DNA of 56,578 bases, taken from contig JBELLC010000002.1 of NCBI GenBank assembly GCA_042088965.1, positions 1 to 56,578 on the forward strand, read 5' to 3'. A program made the position numbers and the translations under genes. This DNA comes from TMED26 sp042088965 (GTDB lineage Bacteria; Pseudomonadota; Alphaproteobacteria; Thalassobaculales; Thalassobaculaceae). Shown piece by piece: positions 16,087 to 24,311 of this stretch; position 1 is the first letter of the stretch; each line of letters starts with the position of its first letter. The notes beneath the pieces are model-generated. The model did not search any database and was not told where the DNA came from. It saw only the letters and a list, made by a program, of their open reading frames with translations.

Positions 16087-16962
16087 TTATGAATTTGCCG
16101 ATGACGCTATGTCAAAATAGCGGTTTTCGACAATCGTTTGGCTTTCGTAAATGGACCCTTGGCGTTTCGCTGGCGGGAACGGCATACGCACAGGGCAATC
16201 GGCGATCCGCGGCTGATTATGGGAGACGCCACGCAGCATTTTTGCTTCAAAGTCATCGAACCCGTCGCGCAAACCTGCCAGCGGCCAGGCATCTGCCGCC
16301 GCCACTTCCAGCAGCAACAATCGGCGCGCAGCGGTTGAGCGATTTTGTGCCGAGCCGTGAACCGCACGCACATGATGAAAACTGCAAGCTCCAGCCCGGC
16401 CAAGAACCAATTCAGCGGCACTGACATCGAGCTGATCTGGCGCAATAGCACCCGCAAAATGGCCGTCGTGATGATGGTCATAGGTTGGCCCCAAATGACT
16501 GCCTGGCAGCATCAGCATTGGGCCGTTTTCTTCGGTCATATCATCCAGCATCACACCCACCGCCAGAATATCGTCATTGGTATGCGGGTAGAATGCCCAG
16601 TCTTGGTGCCATTCAACTGGCGATCCATAGGCCGCCGCCTTGATGTTAATCTTGCTGCCATATAAGCGTAGATCAGGGCCGATCAACGCTTGCAGAATGC
16701 TCAATAGCTTTTCTTGGCGGGCCATCTGATCAAATAGAGGGTCGACATTTGTCGGCGATTTAATGCGCCGGACACGCGGCGCATCGGGGCGATGGTCTGG
16801 TTCAAGGTCATAGATATCATCATGGCTGTCAACCTGACAGGCCCCCGCCACCAAATCATCAAGGACCTGCCGCATGGCAGCAATTTCAGCAGCTGAGAAA
16901 ACGTTTTCCACAACGACAAAACCGTCTTGGTGATAGCGTTCTACATCTGCTGCCGAAATCAT
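16087..16962 (-). CDS. Phytanoyl-CoA dioxygenase (PhyH) family protein
   Basis: A 291-residue Fe(II)/2-oxoglutarate dioxygenase. The double-stranded beta-helix ligands are visible: VEWHQDWAFYP (H119, D121), and HHVRAVHGSAQNRS with H202, followed by RR (213-214) for the 2-oxoglutarate carboxylate. GPMLMLPGSHLGP is the other family marker. The start has the common YHQDGFVVVENVFS. AGGGCAGGAAA precedes the ATG. Members hydroxylate a wide range of small molecules (acyl-CoAs, ectoine, phosphonates), and the substrate cannot be told here. It sits 17 bases downstream of the thiolase and upstream of the M14 peptidase on the same strand. Confidence 0.88.
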   Translation of the reverse strand: MISAADVERYHQDGFVVVENVFSAAEIAAMRQVLDDLVAGACQVDSHDDIYDLEPDHRPDAPRVRRIKSPTNVDPLFDQMARQEKLLSILQALIGPDLRLYGSKINIKAAAYGSPVEWHQDWAFYPHTNDDILAVGVMLDDMTEENGPMLMLPGSHLGPTYDHHHDGHFAGAIAPDQLDVSAAELVLGRAGACSFHHVRAVHGSAQNRSTAARRLLLLEVAAADAWPLAGLRDGFDDFEAKMLRGVSHNQPRIADCPVRMPFPPAKRQGSIYESQTIVENRYFDIASSANS

Positions 16963-16979
16963 TTTCCTGCCCTCTTAGG

Positions 16980-18188
16980 TCAAACCCGCTCTAGGATGAT
17001 CGCTTTACCCTGACCAACGCCAATACACATGGTGCAAAGCGCATACCGCCCTTGGGTTCGCTGTAATTCTTCTACCGCTGTCATCAACAAACGCGCGCCG
17101 CTGGCGCCCAAAGGATGGCCTAACGCAATAGCGCCGCCGTTTGGGTTTACCCGTGGATCATCATCGGTCATCCCCAACATCCGCATGGTCGCCAATGCCT
17201 GTGCTGCAAACGCTTCGTTAAGTTCAATCACATCGATATCGTCGATCTTCAGGCCGGCCCGTTTCATGGCAATCTCTGATGCAGGTGCAGGACCGATCCC
17301 CATAATCCGCGGTTCAACCCCTGCCACACCAGAGGTAACAACCCGCGCCCGGGGGGTTAGGCCATATTTCTTCACCGCCGCGTCGCTGGCGATGATCATG
17401 GCAGCAGCACCATCATTGACGCCACTGGCATTCCCTGCCGTCACCGTGCCGCCTTCTTTGCGGAAAGGTGTCGGCAGTTTGCCGAGGTCTTCCAAAGTCG
17501 TCTGAGGACGTGGATGCTCATCGGTGTCGACAACCGTCACCTTGCCCTTGCGGCCCTTAATTTCAACAGCTGCAATTTCAGCATCTAAGCGGCCATTGGC
17601 CATCGCGGCACCAGCCTTTTGCTGACTGCGATAAGCGAACAAATCTTGATCTTCGCGGCTGACCTGGAATTGTTCCGCAACATTTTCACCTGTCACCGGC
17701 ATGGCGTCGATGCCAAATTCTTTTTCAATTTCCGGATGCACAAACCGCCAGCCAATGGTGGTGTCATAGATTTCTGCGTTACGGGAAAAAGGTGAGGACG
17801 CTTTTGGCATCACGAACGGCGCCCGCGACATGCTTTCGACACCGCCCGCAATCATCAGATCACCTTCCCCAAGGCGCACCGCGCGGGCGGCATGGTCCGC
17901 GGCCTCGAGCGATGACGCGCATAGCCTGTTCACCGTGGTGCCCGGGACCGAATGGGAAAGCCCCGCCAGCAGCCCGGCAAAGCGCGCCACATTACGGTTA
18001 TCTTCACCTGCCTGATTAACACAGCCATAGACAATGTCATCAACGGCCTGCCAATCGACACCTGGATTACGTTCTTTCAAGGCCTTAATTGGGTGGGCTG
18101 CCAAATCATCGGCGCGGACCGCCGAAAGCGCGCCCGCAAATCGGCCAAACGGGGTCCGGACCGCATCACAAATATAAGCTTCAGTCAT
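16980..18188 (-). CDS. Beta-ketoadipyl-CoA/acetyl-CoA acyltransferase (PcaF-type thiolase)
   Basis: A 402-residue thiolase. The acyl-accepting Cys is C90 in NRLCASSLEA, the general base region is GHPLG with H358, and the second Cys is C388 in CIGVGQG. Segments MTEAYICDAVRTPFGRF, YGCVNQAGEDNRNVARFAGLLAG and EIYDTTIGWRFVHP are closest to PcaF, the thiolase that splits beta-ketoadipyl-CoA into succinyl-CoA and acetyl-CoA. The NRLCASS variant differs from the more usual NRLCGSG. No other pca genes are present, so a general acetyl-CoA acyltransferase in beta-oxidation remains possible. It lies 124 bases downstream of the TRAP permease gene and upstream of the PhyH gene. Confidence 0.88.
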   Translation of the reverse strand: MTEAYICDAVRTPFGRFAGALSAVRADDLAAHPIKALKERNPGVDWQAVDDIVYGCVNQAGEDNRNVARFAGLLAGLSHSVPGTTVNRLCASSLEAADHAARAVRLGEGDLMIAGGVESMSRAPFVMPKASSPFSRNAEIYDTTIGWRFVHPEIEKEFGIDAMPVTGENVAEQFQVSREDQDLFAYRSQQKAGAAMANGRLDAEIAAVEIKGRKGKVTVVDTDEHPRPQTTLEDLGKLPTPFRKEGGTVTAGNASGVNDGAAAMIIASDAAVKKYGLTPRARVVTSGVAGVEPRIMGIGPAPASEIAMKRAGLKIDDIDVIELNEAFAAQALATMRMLGMTDDDPRVNPNGGAIALGHPLGASGARLLMTAVEELQRTQGRYALCTMCIGVGQGKAIILERV

Positions 18189-18270
18189 TTTCCAATATCT
18201 CCCAGGTTAGCAACAGCACCGCCATCACCCGTCAAAAATTTGCATTCAGTCGTTTTGCCCATGGGTGCCA

Positions 18271-18289
18271 GCCGGTCAAAACGACCGGC
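18271..18289. terminator. Stem-loop between the TRAP permease and thiolase genes
   Basis: GCCGGTC (18271-18277), AAAAC, GACCGGC (18283-18289) is a perfect 7-bp GC-rich stem with further GGT/ACC pairing around a bulge. It lies about 24 bases beyond the stop of the leftward TRAP permease gene. There is no U-tract on that strand, so it may be a 3' end or processing structure rather than a complete intrinsic terminator. Confidence 0.4.
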
Positions 18290-18312
18290 ACCGACAGGCC
18301 TATTTTTTGATC

Positions 18313-20292
18313 CTAAACAGGTACCGCCATGCGTCGGCCAAACCAGGCGAGAACGAAACCAGTCGCAGTCAGCACCGTGCCGATCACGAATAGTTCGTTA
18401 TTCGTCATGCCGACAACCTCGTTACCAGGCATCGCAAAAGCGCCAGCCCCTAGCGTCAGCAAAATTCGTGAAGGCCACTCCAATGCGCCAATTTGGGTAA
18501 TATCGCCTATCCCATAAACGTAGCCCTGAAGGCCTTGGGATAAAACGATTACGCCAAGCAAAGCACAACCGAAAACGTACATAATGTGAAGCGGCTCACC
18601 CTGCATAATTAAGCCTGGATCAAGCACAAAGAAAAACGGCACAAAATAGATGATTGTGCCCAATTTCATGGCCTCTAAACCCGTCCGCATTGGCGAAGCC
18701 TGGGCTAGACTTGATGCAGCAAAAGCACCAAGCGCTACCGGCGGCGTAATGTAAGATAACATTCCCCAATAAAGCATGAACATGTGAACGCCCATTGGGC
18801 TCAGTCCACTGTCTGTTAGGGCTGGTGCCAAAGTGAGTGCCAAAATAATGTAGGCAACAGTGACAGTGACACCGATGCCCATTATGAAACTAGCAACGGC
18901 GCCCAGCAGCAGGAGTAACAATACCGAGTCACCCGCCAGTTGAAGCAATTCAAAAGCTAGCGTGCCAATCTTGCCTGAATATGATAAAGCACCAACGATT
19001 AGGCCAATACCGGCCAAAATGGCCGCCAGTTCTGCAAATAGACGACCAACAGCTACTAAAAAATCTGCAAATCTTGACCAACTCCAACGGTTATTTGGCA
19101 TAATTTGATTAATCAGGATCAACAAAGCTGTGGCATAAAACGGAGCCTGGGCCTCCCTTTGAAGGAATACCAGCAAATAAATAAGCAGCGCGAAGACGGC
19201 TACGTAATACCACCCGTCCTTTAGCGTTTGCCGCACCGATGGCAATTCCACCTTTGGGAGCCCCTGCAACTTGTGACGCGCCGCGTAGCCATCAATTTGC
19301 ATGAATAACGCGAAGAAATACAGGATCGAGGGTATCACTGCAGCAATCACAACTTCGCGGTAAGGAACTTCAAGATTAATTGCCAGAATAAAAGCTGTAG
19401 CACCCATAATTGGCGGCATCAAAACGCCACCAGTGGACGCACAGGCCTCAACCCCGCCGGCGACATGCGGCGCAAAACCGATACGCTTCATCGCCGGGAT
19501 CGACAATGACCCAGTGGTCAACACATTAGTAATAACACTCCCACTCATGGAGCCCATCAGACCAGACGCAAAAATTGCTACCTTGGCCGGCCCACCTCGG
19601 ACATGGCCCAGCAGGGCAAAGGCCAAATTCAAAAAGAATTGCCCGCCACCCGTATATTGCAACGCCACACCAAATAACAAAAAACCAATCACCAAACCTG
19701 CAAAAGCACGGGTAGGAATGCCGATCAAGGCTTCAGTTGAGAGCGCATAATAGGCCGCTGTATCCCAAATTGATTCTGACGTTCCTTCAAGGATCCCTGG
19801 CATGCTGCCCGCAAACAATGGATAAACCGCAAAAATAGCAATAATCGCCGTCACAATGCCGCCGCCAGTTCGCCGCGTTGCCTCAATCGCCAAAAGCACA
19901 AAAGCTAAAGAGAGATACTGCATAAAGTCTGGAGCCGAAAACTCCCAACCCTCGTCCACAATTTCTATTGAGTAGAAAACCAGTATACCTGTTACCCCAA
20001 CCATCGCAGTCAGTAGAATCAAATCATACCAAGTCATGCCATCAGTGCCGCGCCCCGCAAAAGCGGGGAACGCTACAAAAGCCATCGGCAGTAGCAACGC
20101 AACAATCGCATAGTAGTACTGGTTTTCAATTGGCACAAAGCCGGTAAAGCGTCCGAGATTAAAGACCTGATAGGCCGACATGAAAACAGCCAAGACCGAC
20201 GCTATGATCAGCAACCATTTCCAAAATGAATTAAGCCGCCGATACCGATGCTCAGTATTTGCTGGCTCTTGAATAGCTTGATTATCTGACAT
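18313..20292 (-). CDS. TAXI-type TRAP transporter fused permease (4TM/12TM)
   Basis: A 659-residue polytopic inner-membrane protein. It has an N-terminal four-helix part equivalent to the small DctQ-type subunit (FWKWLLIIASVLAVFMSAYQ onwards) fused to a DctM-type large subunit with many hydrophobic segments. The latter contains GLMGSMSGSVITNVLTTGSLSIPAMKR-type sequence around residues 240-265 and a YWGMLSYITPPVALGAFAASS loop, both typical of the TRAP large subunit. Such fusions work with TAXI binding proteins to import carboxylates or related solutes using ion gradients. The binding protein lies immediately upstream, with a 50-base gap. In that gap a stem-loop lies between the AGGAG sequence and the ATG (separate entry). 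Confidence 0.92.
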   Translation of the reverse strand: MSDNQAIQEPANTEHRYRRLNSFWKWLLIIASVLAVFMSAYQVFNLGRFTGFVPIENQYYYAIVALLLPMAFVAFPAFAGRGTDGMTWYDLILLTAMVGVTGILVFYSIEIVDEGWEFSAPDFMQYLSLAFVLLAIEATRRTGGGIVTAIIAIFAVYPLFAGSMPGILEGTSESIWDTAAYYALSTEALIGIPTRAFAGLVIGFLLFGVALQYTGGGQFFLNLAFALLGHVRGGPAKVAIFASGLMGSMSGSVITNVLTTGSLSIPAMKRIGFAPHVAGGVEACASTGGVLMPPIMGATAFILAINLEVPYREVVIAAVIPSILYFFALFMQIDGYAARHKLQGLPKVELPSVRQTLKDGWYYVAVFALLIYLLVFLQREAQAPFYATALLILINQIMPNNRWSWSRFADFLVAVGRLFAELAAILAGIGLIVGALSYSGKIGTLAFELLQLAGDSVLLLLLLGAVASFIMGIGVTVTVAYIILALTLAPALTDSGLSPMGVHMFMLYWGMLSYITPPVALGAFAASSLAQASPMRTGLEAMKLGTIIYFVPFFFVLDPGLIMQGEPLHIMYVFGCALLGVIVLSQGLQGYVYGIGDITQIGALEWPSRILLTLGAGAFAMPGNEVVGMTNNELFVIGTVLTATGFVLAWFGRRMAVPV

Positions 20293-20335
20293 CAGGATCC
20301 GCTGTGGCCACGGTGGGCAGCCACAGCGCTCTCCT
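20293..20335 (-). promoter_or_regulatory. Shine-Dalgarno sequence separated from the TRAP permease ATG by a perfect stem-loop
   Basis: Read on the minus strand: AGGAG (20335-20331), AG, stem CGCTGTGGC (20328-20320), an 11-base loop, stem GCCACAGCG (20308-20300), GATCCTG, then ATG (20292). The SD-to-ATG distance is 38 bases in linear RNA, but only about 9 when the 9-bp hairpin forms. A hairpin bridging SD and start codon is known from phage T4 gene 38. No other good SD precedes this ATG. It may also protect the upstream binding-protein mRNA from exonucleases. Confidence 0.6.
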
Positions 20336-20342
20336 AATTCTG

Positions 20343-21491
20343 CTACTTGAAGACCGGATCAAAACCAGCTTTGCTCAAGGCAGCGACACGTGCCTTGGCC
20401 CAAGCGGCTTTGAGATCTTCTTTGGCCATATCGCTCTTACCTGTCATGCCGTCCCAAGCTGTTTTAATCACCCGCTGGCGCTCGATTAGCTTGTCATTGT
20501 GAGCTTGCGCTTCACTTGACCACGTCCCAGCTTCCTTCCAGTATCGAATAGCACCGTCATGGTATGGAATCGCCCAAGTCATGTTTTGCGAGCTAAGTTT
20601 CCAACCATTAGCACCTTTAGCTGCGTCTTTGTAGTCGTCATAATTCTCAACCATAGCTTTGACCATGGAATAAATCTCGTCATCACTTTTGGTTACATTT
20701 GTCACCAAAATTGGATAGGGGTAGTTCGACAATTCTAACGGATTGTTCTTATCAATAGCAGAGCCGAGAGTTGCTTTAACCTTATTGTATACGGGAGCAA
20801 CAGCCATAACCCGCTTCCAGCCTTCCACGTCGTTATGTGGCATCTCCGGCCAATGAAGCCCTCTTGGTGAAGCCTCAACTTTTTTGGTATTCGCTGACAC
20901 AGTCGTTGTGAACATCGCGTCTGACTGGCCATTAATTATGGCGTCAAAACCGGCTTTGTTTCCGGAAACCTCAATCTTTTGAACATCGTCCCAAGTTAAA
21001 CCAGCGAAAGCCAAGTAAGCTGACACGTTCCAGTTCAATGCCGGCCCACCGCGCACCCAGGAAATTCGCTTACCTTTAAAATCGGCAATTGTCTTAATAT
21101 TGGCGTCTTTGGCGGTGGCCATTGACAATCCATTTGAGCCAAGCGCTGCCATGAGCAAGCGAATTGGCTGTGGCCCCCAATTTTTATCAGCGAAAATGAA
21201 CACACCTTCCTGACCAAAGTAGGCGGCGATACCACAGGCGCAGAAATCCGCCTTATTATCACGCAATGGCGCCATCCGAGAAATATCGTTTTTGCCAGGG
21301 ATCACACGCATATTAGTACCATAACGTTTATTCAGCATGTTACCAATGGCAACAGACTGCGCGTAGCCCGACGAGGTTGTCCCATATGCTGTCCAAGTCG
21401 TTTTTTTCGGCATATCGGCAGCCACAGTTCCCGCTAACAGAAGCGAGGTTCCAGTGACCGCAGCAATTACTGCAGCTTTAAAATTTTTCAT
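20343..21491 (-). CDS. TAXI-family TRAP transporter solute-binding protein
   Basis: A 382-residue periplasmic binding protein. Residues 1-25 form a Sec signal peptide (Lys at 2 and 5, hydrophobic VIAAVTGTSLLLAGTV, then AADMP). The mature part begins with KTTWTAYGTTSSGYAQSVAIGNMLNKRYG, the opening of TAXI receptors (the TRAP-associated extracytoplasmic immunogenic family). Other markers are VIPGKNDISRMAPLRDNKADFC and GKRISWVRGGPALNWN. It captures the solute for the fused permease downstream. Ligand is unknown; TAXI members known so far bind 2-oxoglutarate/glutamate-type acids or other organic acids. AGGGAG precedes the ATG. The upstream region holds an interrupted palindrome shared with the divergent Ntn hydrolase gene. 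Confidence 0.93.
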   Translation of the reverse strand: MKNFKAAVIAAVTGTSLLLAGTVAADMPKKTTWTAYGTTSSGYAQSVAIGNMLNKRYGTNMRVIPGKNDISRMAPLRDNKADFCACGIAAYFGQEGVFIFADKNWGPQPIRLLMAALGSNGLSMATAKDANIKTIADFKGKRISWVRGGPALNWNVSAYLAFAGLTWDDVQKIEVSGNKAGFDAIINGQSDAMFTTTVSANTKKVEASPRGLHWPEMPHNDVEGWKRVMAVAPVYNKVKATLGSAIDKNNPLELSNYPYPILVTNVTKSDDEIYSMVKAMVENYDDYKDAAKGANGWKLSSQNMTWAIPYHDGAIRYWKEAGTWSSEAQAHNDKLIERQRVIKTAWDGMTGKSDMAKEDLKAAWAKARVAALSKAGFDPVFK

Positions 21492-21549
21492 TATTAGCTC
21501 CCTGTTAAATCACTTGTTCGGATGTTAATTACCCGTTCACCTTAAATTT

Positions 21550-21575
21550 TTGCATTATCCAACAAGATTATGCAA
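21550..21575. promoter_or_regulatory. 26-bp interrupted palindrome, candidate operator
   Basis: TTGCATTATC (21550-21559), spacer CAACAA, GATTATGCAA (21566-21575). Nine of ten arm positions pair. It sits in the divergent region, 59 bases upstream of the TAXI receptor ATG and about 105 bases upstream of the Ntn hydrolase start, well placed to control both. No regulator gene lies nearby. Confidence 0.5.
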
Positions 21576-21613
21576 CCCATGGAAATCACGAAAAAGAAAA
21601 AAGAGGAGATTAA

Positions 21614-21724
21614 TTGAAGCCCTGGGGTAAAGAACGGGGTAATGTCCCCAAAATGTCCCTCACGGAGAATGAATTCACACATGCGCAATTTCCAACGCCC
21701 TGGCCGTTCTGCCCTTTACGCTGA
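21614..21724 (+). CDS. Possible short leader ORF overlapping the Ntn hydrolase start
   Basis: A strong AGGAG (21604-21608) lies five bases before a TTG at 21614 that opens a 36-codon frame. The frame ends at TGA 21722-21724, 44 bases inside the Ntn hydrolase gene and out of frame with it. The hydrolase start itself has a poor SD, so the leader could couple translation. An alternative in the same frame is the ATG at 21653. The evidence is only the SD and the arrangement. Confidence 0.25.
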   Translation: MKPWGKERGNVPKMSLTENEFTHAQFPTPWPFCPLR

Positions 21725-23261
21725 AAAAGCTGTTATCGCCACATCGCATCCACTTGCTTCACAGGTTGGCCTATCCATTCTGAAAGCAGGCGGCAATGCT
21801 GTTGATGCGGCCATCGCAGCCTGTGCAACACTTTGCGTGGTAGAGCCCGCAATGACAGGGATTGGCGGCGATTGTTTCGCCCTGTACCTGCCCAAAGGTG
21901 CGCCCCGCCCAATCGCATTAAACGGTTCAGGGCGGGCACCCGCCGCCGCTGACCCAAGCTGGTATGCTGAGCAAGGCATTACCAAGATTGAACGGTTTGG
22001 CCCGCATTCCGTCACAATCCCTGGGGCTGTCGCTGCCTGGAGCCTATTAAACCGGGATCATGGCAAATTGGATTTTGCCGATTTGCTCGCACCCGCCATT
22101 GATTACGCTGAAAATGGCTTTGCGGTGTATCCGCGAGTCTATTCTGATTGGCTATTGAACAGCGGGGTGCTGCGCCGTCACCCCGTTGCCGCCGCGAATA
22201 TGCTGGTCAATAATACCGCACCTGCCCTTGGTTCACGTTTTCGCCAACCAAAGCTAGCGGCAAGCCTGGCAACAATTGCCACACACGGACATGACGGCTT
22301 TTACAGCGGTGAGATTGCCGAAGATATTGTTGACACCTTGCGCGGGCTCGGTGGCCTGCACAGCCTGGATGATTTCGCCAACGCCAGCGCCGAATATGTT
22401 GATCCCATCCAAGGCCGCTTTGCCGGACATGATATTTTTCAATGCCCGCCGAATGGCCAAGGCCTGTGCGCGCTGATGATCATGAACATCATTGACCGCT
22501 ATGACTGGCCTGCGATGAATGAGGTTGATCGGATCCATGTCTTGGCAGAAGCTGCAAAGATCGCTTATCACGAGCGCGACCGCTTCATTGGTGACCCGGC
22601 GCAAGTCGATGTGCCGGTGGACGCCCTATTGTCCGATGCTTATGGCGAAAAATTGCAGGCCATGATCGATCCCGCCAAAGCAGGCGACTTCCATGAAAGC
22701 GATTTCCCAAAGCATCGCGATACAGTTTACCTGGCGGTCACCGATGAAGACGGCAATGCGATTTCTTTCATCAACTCAATCTTTTCGAGCTTTGGATCTG
22801 GCATCCAGACACCAAAATCAGGGATTATCCTGCATAACCGCGGCGAGTCCTTTAACCTGACCCCCGGTCATGTGAACTGTATTGCCCCAAACAAGCGGCC
22901 AATGCACACCATCATTCCCGCCTTCGCGATGAAAGACGGCCTGCCAATTGGGCCTTTCGGTGTGATGGGCGGACAGTATCAATCGGTGGGTCAGTCTGCA
23001 TTTTTAAGCAATCTGTTGCGCCTTGGCATGGATCCTCAAGAGGCTCTCGACGCACCGCGCAGTTTTGCCTTTAATGGGGTGCTGCAAATGGAAGAAACTT
23101 TCAGCTCACAAAGCTATGTTGCCCTGGCCCATCGCGGCCATAATATTGACCGCTTGAATATTGGACTTGGCGGCGGCCAAGCTGTTATTTTTGACCACCA
23201 AAACGGCATGCTGATTGGCGGTTCAGATCCGCGCAAAGATGGCGCTGCGATTGGGTACTAA
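21681..23261 (+). CDS. Gamma-glutamyltransferase-like Ntn hydrolase (GGT/oxamate amidohydrolase group)
   Basis: From the ATG at 21681 the protein has 526 residues. The large-subunit half carries ATSHPLASQVGLSILKAGGNAVDAAIA and TGIGGDCFALY; the autoprocessing site is HRDTVYLAVTDEDGNAIS, with T348 the predicted nucleophile that becomes the new N-terminus. The small-subunit half shows FSSFGSG, GIILHNRGESF and KRPMHTIIPAF. RDTVYLAV and lack of signal peptide fit the cytosolic GGT-like branch that includes oxamate amidohydrolase HpxW, rather than classical periplasmic GGT. Alternative starts at 21642 and 21669 add residues unlike the family. It is divergent from the TAXI transporter and followed by a Gfo/Idh/MocA gene after 37 bases, so it may process an imported amide or gamma-glutamyl compound (inference). 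Confidence 0.86.
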   Translation: MRNFQRPGRSALYAEKAVIATSHPLASQVGLSILKAGGNAVDAAIAACATLCVVEPAMTGIGGDCFALYLPKGAPRPIALNGSGRAPAAADPSWYAEQGITKIERFGPHSVTIPGAVAAWSLLNRDHGKLDFADLLAPAIDYAENGFAVYPRVYSDWLLNSGVLRRHPVAAANMLVNNTAPALGSRFRQPKLAASLATIATHGHDGFYSGEIAEDIVDTLRGLGGLHSLDDFANASAEYVDPIQGRFAGHDIFQCPPNGQGLCALMIMNIIDRYDWPAMNEVDRIHVLAEAAKIAYHERDRFIGDPAQVDVPVDALLSDAYGEKLQAMIDPAKAGDFHESDFPKHRDTVYLAVTDEDGNAISFINSIFSSFGSGIQTPKSGIILHNRGESFNLTPGHVNCIAPNKRPMHTIIPAFAMKDGLPIGPFGVMGGQYQSVGQSAFLSNLLRLGMDPQEALDAPRSFAFNGVLQMEETFSSQSYVALAHRGHNIDRLNIGLGGGQAVIFDHQNGMLIGGSDPRKDGAAIGY

Positions 23262-23298
23262 GGCAAAATATTGTTAAATACATTTCAGGAGAAAGTGA

Positions 23299-24261
23299 AT
23301 GCAGAGCTATGGCGTCGGGATTATTGGATTGGGGATTATGGGCACCCGCATGCTTGGCACGGTCACAGCGCATCCACAGTTTCATGTAGCCGGCATTTGG
23401 GACCCCAGCGCTGAGCAAGCGGCACAGGCAACCCAACAGTTTTCCGACGGGGCCTTGATGGACAGTGCTGCGGCCTTGATTGCCGCCCCAGATGTGGATC
23501 TTGTGTATATTGCCTGCCCGCCGAAATTCCATGCTGAATATGCCCATGCGGCAATTGCGGCGGGTAAACCGATTCTCTGTGAAAAACCCCTTGGTGTTGA
23601 CCTGAAAGAAAGTCAGGCATTGGTCGCCGCTGTCGACGGCGCCAATCTGGCAAATGCCGTTAATTTCACCCAGGCCTGCTCACCTGCCTTGACAACGCTG
23701 CAAGAGCGCATGGCCAGTGGCAAGATGGGAGCAGTGTTAGGGGCAGATATTATTGTGCATTTCAACCAATGGCCCCGCGACTGGCAAGTGGACGCTGATT
23801 GGCTGCGCTTCCGGGAACAGGGCGGCTTCACCCGTGAAGTGTTCTCACATTATGTGTTTTTGATGGAGCGCCTTTTTGGAGCGGCTGAATTGAAAGCCGC
23901 CGATGCCCATTATCCAGCCGACCCAGCACTATGTGAGAGCAGTATGTCTGCACGTTTTGACTGCAATGGCTTGGCTGTTAATTTCCTTGGGACAGTTGGC
24001 GGTGCTGGCGCGGAACGCGTGGAAGCGACGGTTTGGGGCGACCGTCAAAGCCTGCGCATTCAGGATTGGGTTAATCTGTTTGAAACCGATGGTGGCACCT
24101 GGACGCCAAGCCTGCCAGATATTACCGATCCGCGCCGCGAAGGTGCTCACCGCCAGCTCAGCAATGTGGCCGCCATGCTTGAAGGCAAATCGCATCGCAT
24201 GCCAAGTTTCCGTGATGCGCTCAGCGTGCAAAAACATATCGAAGCCATGCTGGGTGGATAA
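23299..24261 (+). CDS. Gfo/Idh/MocA family oxidoreductase
   Basis: A 320-residue NAD(P)-dependent oxidoreductase. It opens with the Rossmann sequence VGIIGLGIMGTRMLG and later has the family signature CEKPLGVDLKESQALV, in which the EKP Lys is the catalytic residue. DLVYIACPPKFHAEYAHAAIAAGK precedes it. The C-terminal half is the alpha/beta sheet domain that binds the sugar or polyol, with the metal-free catalytic region around HYVFLMERLFG. AGGAG lies nine bases before the ATG. It follows the Ntn hydrolase by 37 bases and is followed by purB after 50, so the three may share a transcript. Substrate unknown. Confidence 0.88.
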   Translation: MQSYGVGIIGLGIMGTRMLGTVTAHPQFHVAGIWDPSAEQAAQATQQFSDGALMDSAAALIAAPDVDLVYIACPPKFHAEYAHAAIAAGKPILCEKPLGVDLKESQALVAAVDGANLANAVNFTQACSPALTTLQERMASGKMGAVLGADIIVHFNQWPRDWQVDADWLRFREQGGFTREVFSHYVFLMERLFGAAELKAADAHYPADPALCESSMSARFDCNGLAVNFLGTVGGAGAERVEATVWGDRQSLRIQDWVNLFETDGGTWTPSLPDITDPRREGAHRQLSNVAAMLEGKSHRMPSFRDALSVQKHIEAMLGG

Positions 24262-24311
24262 TCCACCGTGCCGAAAAGGCCCGGACCAAAAGCGAAAATA
24301 AAGGAAGTGAC

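Noticed and set aside
21642..21680. Possible frameshift or N-terminal extension of the Ntn hydrolase
   Set aside because: The family-like sequence begins at the 21681 ATG and continues uninterrupted; the upstream codons look random.
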